In this document: piece by piece, positions 59,762 through 64,000 of the stretch | Numbering within the stretch: the stretch's first letter is position 1 | Layout: the number at the start of each line of letters is the position of its first letter | The notes under the pieces: model-generated | Told to the model about the DNA's origin: nothing | Database searches by the model: none | Seen by the model: the letters and a program-made list of their open reading frames with translations, nothing else | Position numbers and translations under genes: made by a program | Assembly (NCBI RefSeq): GCF_000294775.2 | Contig: NZ_CP015506.1 | Span: forward strand, 4,997,501-5,061,500 | Length of the DNA stretch: 64,000 nucleotides | Direction of reading: 5' to 3' | Source: Cytobacillus oceanisediminis 2691 | GTDB taxonomy: Bacteria > Bacillota > Bacilli > Bacillales > Cytobacillaceae

Positions 59762-60829
59762 TTATGTATCTAAAAACGTCTTTCCCTTCAGCTGATCCAA
59801 TGTCACAACAAAGTCGTGCAGCAGTTTGTAGGAGTTCTCCATATCATCCAGGTCGACTACTTCTATAGGAGTATGAGTATAACGGGATGGGATTGAGATA
59901 ACACCCGCTGTGACGCCTTTATTGGTCATATGTATGGCTCCGGCATCAGTTCCAATTCCCATGAAGACTTCATGCTGATATGGAATATTCCCTTCTATCG
60001 CCACTTTTTCGAGGTGCTGCGTGACAAGCGGATGGGCAATCAGTGATTTATCAGCGATTTTGATGCAAGGGCCGCTGCCAAGGCTTCTCGTGCCTGTCAT
60101 TAGGACATCAAATGTGTCGCTGGTTGGGGTTGTGTCAAGTGCCAGCGCAAAGTCAGGATCTACGGCAGCAGATACAACGGAAGCCCCTCTCAATCCTACT
60201 TCCTCCTGAACCGTAAATGCTCCGTAGATGTCGCCATGCTGTGTCCCATTTCCTCCGATGTTTTGAAGTAAGCGGATCAGTAGTGCGCAGCCTGCCCGGT
60301 CGTCCAAGGCTTTGCCAATAACACGGTTATTTCCTATTTTTTTGAACTCTGTGCCATAGCTGATGGGCTGTCCAACCTTTATTCCCATTTCCGCGGCTTC
60401 TTCTGCTGTGCGGGCTCCAATATCAATATAAAGATCACGGTGGCTGGAAATGCGTTTTGGATCATCCCATTTCACATAGTGGGCTGAAATGGTTCCGATC
60501 ACTCCATCCACAGTGCCATTTTCAGAACGGATCTTAATTGGCAATGATAAAAGGATCCGGTCATCGAATCCGCCTAGTTTTTCAAATCGGATTAACCCAT
60601 TGTCTTCAATCTTTTTTACAATAAATCCAATTTCATCGGTGTGAGCTGCAATGACTAAAGAAGGGAAATCCGCGCTGTTCCCTTTCTTTTTCACAATCAG
60701 GTTTCCTACCGGATCGACGTGGTATTCATCTACATAATCCTTCACTTCATTTAAGATAAATCTTTGAACATCCTGTTCAAAACCGCTGGGACCCACAATA
60801 TCACACAGGCCTTTCAATAATTCATACAC
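59762..60829 (-). CDS. M42-family metallo-aminopeptidase
   Basis: A 355-residue peptidase of the M42 (glutamyl aminopeptidase/FrvX-YsdC) family. Metal ligands are visible: IAAHTDEIGF, ALDDRAGCAL, the catalytic EE in VQEEVGLRG and ALDTTPTSDT. It forms large cytosolic particles that trim peptides from the N-terminus. GTG at 60829 follows GGGAGGG. It lies 60 bases downstream of an oligopeptide-binding protein gene, which suggests use of imported peptides, though a terminator-like hairpin lies between. Confidence 0.9.
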   Translation of the reverse strand: MYELLKGLCDIVGPSGFEQDVQRFILNEVKDYVDEYHVDPVGNLIVKKKGNSADFPSLVIAAHTDEIGFIVKKIEDNGLIRFEKLGGFDDRILLSLPIKIRSENGTVDGVIGTISAHYVKWDDPKRISSHRDLYIDIGARTAEEAAEMGIKVGQPISYGTEFKKIGNNRVIGKALDDRAGCALLIRLLQNIGGNGTQHGDIYGAFTVQEEVGLRGASVVSAAVDPDFALALDTTPTSDTFDVLMTGTRSLGSGPCIKIADKSLIAHPLVTQHLEKVAIEGNIPYQHEVFMGIGTDAGAIHMTNKGVTAGVISIPSRYTHTPIEVVDLDDMENSYKLLHDFVVTLDQLKGKTFLDT

Positions 60830-60861
60830 AGTGAAACCCTCCCATTAATTTGAAAAGAAAT

Positions 60862-60885
60862 CCCCCGCGTTTGCAGGGGCTTCTT
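60862..60885 (-). terminator. Terminator of the peptide-binding protein gene
   Basis: CCCCTGC-AAAC-GCGGGG hairpin (one GU pair) on the minus strand, followed by ATTTCTTTTC. Confidence 0.65.
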
Positions 60886-60889
60886 GCTG

Positions 60890-62506
60890 TTAATTCGTCA
60901 GGTAAACCTTCGTAAAATCATCATCCTCCATTGGGTGTGCAGTGAATCCCTGGACATAGCCTGCCATTGCGATTGGCGGTGTTGTATGTGCAAGAGTCAC
61001 CCATGGGGCATCCTTGTGGAAAATTTCCTGAGCCTGCTCGTAAAGCTTTGCACGTTCGTCCTGATCAAATGTTACACGGGCATCCTGCAAAAGCTTCGTG
61101 AATTCTTCGTTTTCATAGAACGCACGGTTGCTGGCAGGTTTAGCAGTATTCGTTGCACTCAGGTTCGGGAAAAGGAAGTTATCCGGATCGGCCATAACGC
61201 CTGTCCAGCCGTATAATCCCATTGGGTGTTCCCCGTTTCCTGACTTTTGAAGGTACGTTGCCCATTCATAGGTAACGATTTCTGCTTCAATGCCGATTTT
61301 CTTCAGGTCTGCCTGAATAGCTTCTGCCACCTTCATTGGCTGCGGCATATATGGTCTTGGATTGCTCATTGCCCAAAGCTGGGTTTTGAATCCATCTGGA
61401 TATCCTGCTTCTGCCAATAGTTTTTTCGCTTCTTCCACATTGAATTTGTAGTCTTCAATGCTGTCATTATAGCCCCACAGCACAGATGGGAATGGATTTT
61501 TTGCTACCTCTGCATAACCATTATAGAAAGCATCCACAATGGCTTGTTTATCAATTGCCATATTGACCGCCTGACGTACTTTTACATCATCGAAAGGTGC
61601 CATTTGCGTATTGAGAACCATGTAGCCAATGTTAAAGCTTGGGCGCTTTACAAGACTAAGCTGTGAATCGGCTTCTATAGTTGTTGCATCATCGGGGTTT
61701 AAGCCATCGATGATATCTACTTCACCAGCTTGAAGTGCAGTCAGGCGTGAAGAATTCTCAGGGATAACCCTGAAGATCAGCTCATCAAGATATGGCCCTT
61801 CACCTGCATAATTTTCATTTTTCTTCAGTACTATTTTGTCATTGTGCTTCCAGCTATCAAATACGAAAGGACCTGTTCCTACTGGATTTTCTGAGAACTT
61901 GTCACCGTGCTTTTCAATCGCGGCCGGACTGGCAATTCCAAACATAGGAATAGCTAAGTAGCTGATAAACGGAGCTGTCTTTTCAGTTAATTTAAACTCA
62001 ACTGTGGATTCATCCACTGCTTTTACATACTCGATTTTATGGTTTGGATCGCCTTTAAAGCCCCCATATAAGAACGGATAGTATGGAAAATCCCCTTTAT
62101 GGTAGGGGTTTTCGGGATCCATCCATCGGTCGAAATTAAACACGACTGCATCTGCATTAAAATCTGTTCCATCCTGGAACTTAATGCCCTTTTTAAGGGT
62201 AATGGTCCAGGTCATTCCATCATCAGAGACTTTGTAAGACTCCGCTAATCCTGGCTGGACTTCAAGATTTTCGTCATATACAAACAAGGTTTCAAAGATA
62301 TTGCTTGTTACACGGATGGACTCTCCATCTGTTACATTGATTGGGTCCAGCCCAATAGCGTCAGCACCCCGGGCATAAATTAATGAACCTCCCTCTTTTG
62401 GTTCACTGCTGTTGCCTGATGCTTCTTCACCGCCTCCGGAACATGCTGAAAGCAGCAATGAAAGAATCAGTAAAATGCTTAATGCTAGTGAAGATTTGCC
62501 TTTCAT
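60890..62506 (-). CDS. Oligopeptide/dipeptide ABC solute-binding lipoprotein
   Basis: A 538-residue type-C binding protein (DppE/OppA/GsiB family): lipobox LLLSACSGGG, linker, then the SBP_bac_5 fold (IRVTSNIFETLFVYDENLEV, FNFDRWMDPENPYHKGD). No permease or ATPase genes are adjacent, so it must share a transporter encoded elsewhere. A perfect cre site lies about 210 bases upstream, so it is likely under carbon catabolite control. Confidence 0.88.
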   Translation of the reverse strand: MKGKSSLALSILLILSLLLSACSGGGEEASGNSSEPKEGGSLIYARGADAIGLDPINVTDGESIRVTSNIFETLFVYDENLEVQPGLAESYKVSDDGMTWTITLKKGIKFQDGTDFNADAVVFNFDRWMDPENPYHKGDFPYYPFLYGGFKGDPNHKIEYVKAVDESTVEFKLTEKTAPFISYLAIPMFGIASPAAIEKHGDKFSENPVGTGPFVFDSWKHNDKIVLKKNENYAGEGPYLDELIFRVIPENSSRLTALQAGEVDIIDGLNPDDATTIEADSQLSLVKRPSFNIGYMVLNTQMAPFDDVKVRQAVNMAIDKQAIVDAFYNGYAEVAKNPFPSVLWGYNDSIEDYKFNVEEAKKLLAEAGYPDGFKTQLWAMSNPRPYMPQPMKVAEAIQADLKKIGIEAEIVTYEWATYLQKSGNGEHPMGLYGWTGVMADPDNFLFPNLSATNTAKPASNRAFYENEEFTKLLQDARVTFDQDERAKLYEQAQEIFHKDAPWVTLAHTTPPIAMAGYVQGFTAHPMEDDDFTKVYLTN

Positions 62507-62825
62507 CGTTATTTTCCCCCTTGTGTTTTTTATGTAAGTGGAGCTGAAAAATCAGATGCCGCTATTTCCAATAGCAAAAGATGACTGACTAAATTTTATA
62601 TATTTTGATTTTTCATATTTTTAATAAAAATTAGTATATCTTAGATTAACGAAATATTCTACTATATTTTCAGAGTCGAAATATATAGTATCGGGATTTA
62701 TCCTTTGTTACTCTATTTGTAAACGTTTACATTCAATTCCTGTGTTTTATAATAATTTTTTTTACATTTAATAGTAAAAGAAAACTATTAATATAAAAAT
62801 ATATTCATTTCCCTCACAACATAAA
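62507..62825. other. AT-rich intergenic region with cre
   Basis: Leader of the peptide-binding protein gene. Apart from the cre palindrome at 62718-62731 it is AT-rich and shows no ORF or clear RNA structure. Confidence 0.6.
62718..62731 (-). promoter_or_regulatory. Perfect cre (CcpA) site
   Basis: TGTAAACGTTTACA is a full palindrome and matches the cre consensus TGWAANCGNTNWCA at every position. Confidence 0.8.
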
Positions 62826-62856
62826 AAGACTGACCCAGTCAGCCTGAGCCAGTCTT
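62826..62856 (-). terminator. Terminator of codA
   Basis: AAGACTG and CAGTCTT arms; on the minus strand TTTTATG follows, just past the stop codon. Confidence 0.75.
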
Positions 62857-62863
62857 CTAGCTA

Positions 62864-64000
62864 TCATTTATGAAAGTTTACTTTCTCTTTTATCTCCCCA
62901 AACATCACAGATGTCTCGCTTGGTTTCGTTTCAGCAATTACTTTTCCATTTCTTATGGAATACTTGACAGCCGCCTGACGCCTGATCGCTTCATACTCAT
63001 TTTCCTCATCAAGAATGATCAGGTTGGCCGGTTTCCCCTCTTCAATTCCATATTTCTCTTCAATATTTAATGTTTTGGCACTATTATTTGTAATCAGGTC
63101 GAAGGAGTTAACAATTTGTTCGTAGCCCATCAGCTGTGACACATGGATGCCCATGTGGAGCACCTGCAGCATATTGCCGGTGCCAAGCGGATACCATGGA
63201 TCAAAGATGTCGTCATGGCCGAAGCTTACGTTAAGCCCTGCTTCAAGCAGTTCTTTTACTCTTGTAATCCCTCTGCGCTTCGGATACGTATCAAAGCGCC
63301 CCTGAAGATGGATGTTTACGAGCGGGTTGGCGACAAAATTAATGTTTGATAGCTTTAACAGTCTGAACAGCTTGTAGGTATAAGCATCATTATACGAGCC
63401 CATTGCCGTTGTATGGCTGGCTGTTACCCGGCTGCCCAATCCGCGTTCATAGGCTTCCGCAGCCACTACTTCCACAAAACGCGACTGCTCATCATCGATT
63501 TCATCGCAATGGATGTCGACAAGGCGGTCATATTTTTCAGCAAGGTCAAAGGCAGTTTTCATAGAAGCAACGCCGTATTCTCTTGTGAATTCGAAATGAG
63601 GAATGCCTCCTACCACATCTGCGCCCATTTTCAGTGCTTCCTCCATGAGCTCCGCACCGCTTGGATAGGAATTGATCCCTTCCTGCGGAAAGGCTACAAG
63701 CTGGAGGTCCACATATTCAGACATTTCTTCTTTAACTTCTAAAAGGGCTTTTAAAGCAGTCAGAGTGGGATCTGTTACATCCACATGGGTGCGGACATGC
63801 TGAATCCCCTGGGCGATCTGCCATTTCAATGCTGTTTTTGCCCTTGTTTTTACATCTTCATGTGTGAGGGTTTCTTTTCTTTGTGCCCATCTTTGAATGC
63901 CTTCAAATAACGTTCCGCTCTGGTTCCATTCCGGCTCTCCGGCTGTCAGGGTTGTATCTAAATGAATATGGGGCTCGATGAAGGGTGCCGAAGCCAGGGA
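62864..64000 (-). CDS. codA: Cytosine deaminase-like amidohydrolase (5' end outside window)
   Basis: The frame is open from the window edge at 64000, so the N-terminus is missing; an internal ATG at 63829 is not the true start because EPHIHLDTT, the metal-binding HxH motif, lies upstream of it at about 63950-63975. Further matches to the CodA family: [26 protein letters not shown] and [20 protein letters not shown]. The metal-dependent enzyme deaminates cytosine to uracil or a related substrate in the cytosol. About 379 residues are visible of roughly 415-430 expected. Confidence 0.9.
   Translation of the reverse strand, partial: SLASAPFIEPHIHLDTTLTAGEPEWNQSGTLFEGIQRWAQRKETLTHEDVKTRAKTALKWQIAQGIQHVRTHVDVTDPTLTALKALLEVKEEMSEYVDLQLVAFPQEGINSYPSGAELMEEALKMGADVVGGIPHFEFTREYGVASMKTAFDLAEKYDRLVDIHCDEIDDEQSRFVEVVAAEAYERGLGSRVTASHTTAMGSYNDAYTYKLFRLLKLSNINFVANPLVNIHLQGRFDTYPKRRGITRVKELLEAGLNVSFGHDDIFDPWYPLGTGNMLQVLHMGIHVSQLMGYEQIVNSFDLITNNSAKTLNIEEKYGIEEGKPANLIILDEENEYEAIRRQAAVKYSIRNGKVIAETKPSETSVMFGEIKEKVNFHK

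Noticed and set aside
1-64000. Prophage, insertion sequence or tRNA genes
   Set aside because: No transposase, integrase, phage structural gene, terminal inverted repeats with target duplications or tRNA-like cloverleaf was recognised by eye.

Overview
The window looks like chromosomal DNA of a Bacillaceae species (Bacillus/Cytobacillus-like). GC is moderate, ribosome-binding sites are strong AGGAGG-type, TTG and GTG starts are common, cre boxes are present, and the proteins are typical of the group: PlcR/NprR-type regulators, a LysM-P60 cell-wall hydrolase, PBP3, TAXI-TRAP, GntP permeases, MtlR-type PTS regulator and a YknW/YknX-like pair. No rRNA, tRNA, transposase, phage or CRISPR locus was seen.

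Left end (1-9.6 kb): the tail of an unknown gene and a truncated HTH gene are followed by two PlcR-like (RRNPP) regulators. The first is followed at once by a 47-codon secreted pro-peptide gene, too short to stand out as a normal gene, which carries the hexapeptide GLPTQH twice. This looks like a new PapR-like quorum-sensing cassette. Then come a LytE-like hydrolase, a small membrane protein, a YknW/YknX-like pair, a 34-aa ORF and pbpC.

Region 9.7-27.4 kb: one long minus-strand operon. A sigma-54 enhancer-binding protein (CBS-PAS-PAS-AAA-HTH) sits first, behind a near-consensus -24/-12 promoter and GTTGC-N6-GCAAC palindromes. After it come a CoA-binding ligase-like protein, a two-subunit CoA transferase, a TAXI-TRAP system, a beta-oxidation set (acyl-CoA dehydrogenase, hydratase, 3-hydroxyacyl-CoA dehydrogenase, thiolase), then 2-hydroxyacid dehydrogenase, thioesterase, nitronate monooxygenase-like protein, SDR, tartrate/D-malate-type dehydrogenase and a permease. 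Together they would import an organic acid, activate it with CoA and oxidise it.

Region 27.5-41.7 kb: an ascorbate-type PTS operon with its PRD regulator; an orphan membrane-anchored protein; a ROK-regulated operon with an Fe/polyamine-type ABC importer and an argininosuccinate-lyase-family enzyme; and a divergent secreted PIG-L deacetylase. The ROK promoter region carries sigma-A boxes, a cre-like site and two TTAGTNA palindromes.

Region 41.7-47.3 kb: duplicated small CGCGG-motif genes (one decayed) flank a frameshifted NERD gene; then a long array of CTATTTGCA sites at 21-bp intervals and two chemoreceptors.

Region 47.4-53.4 kb: a second sigma-54 module. A CBS-PAS enhancer-binding protein controls an iron-type alcohol dehydrogenase, a GntP permease and a methylmalonate-semialdehyde dehydrogenase, as expected for a 3-hydroxy acid such as 3-hydroxypropionate or 3-hydroxyisobutyrate.

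Region 53.7-64 kb: a LacI-regulated operon (3-hydroxyacyl-CoA-dehydrogenase-like, SDR, HisD-like dehydrogenase, LacI, GntP) with a clear promoter, operator and cre; an M42 aminopeptidase behind an orphan oligopeptide-binding protein with a perfect cre; and a cytosine deaminase cut by the window edge. Helically phased TGCAAATA arrays recur at about 42.0, 43.8-44.2, 53.5 and 59.6 kb and are the main structure that gene annotation does not explain.
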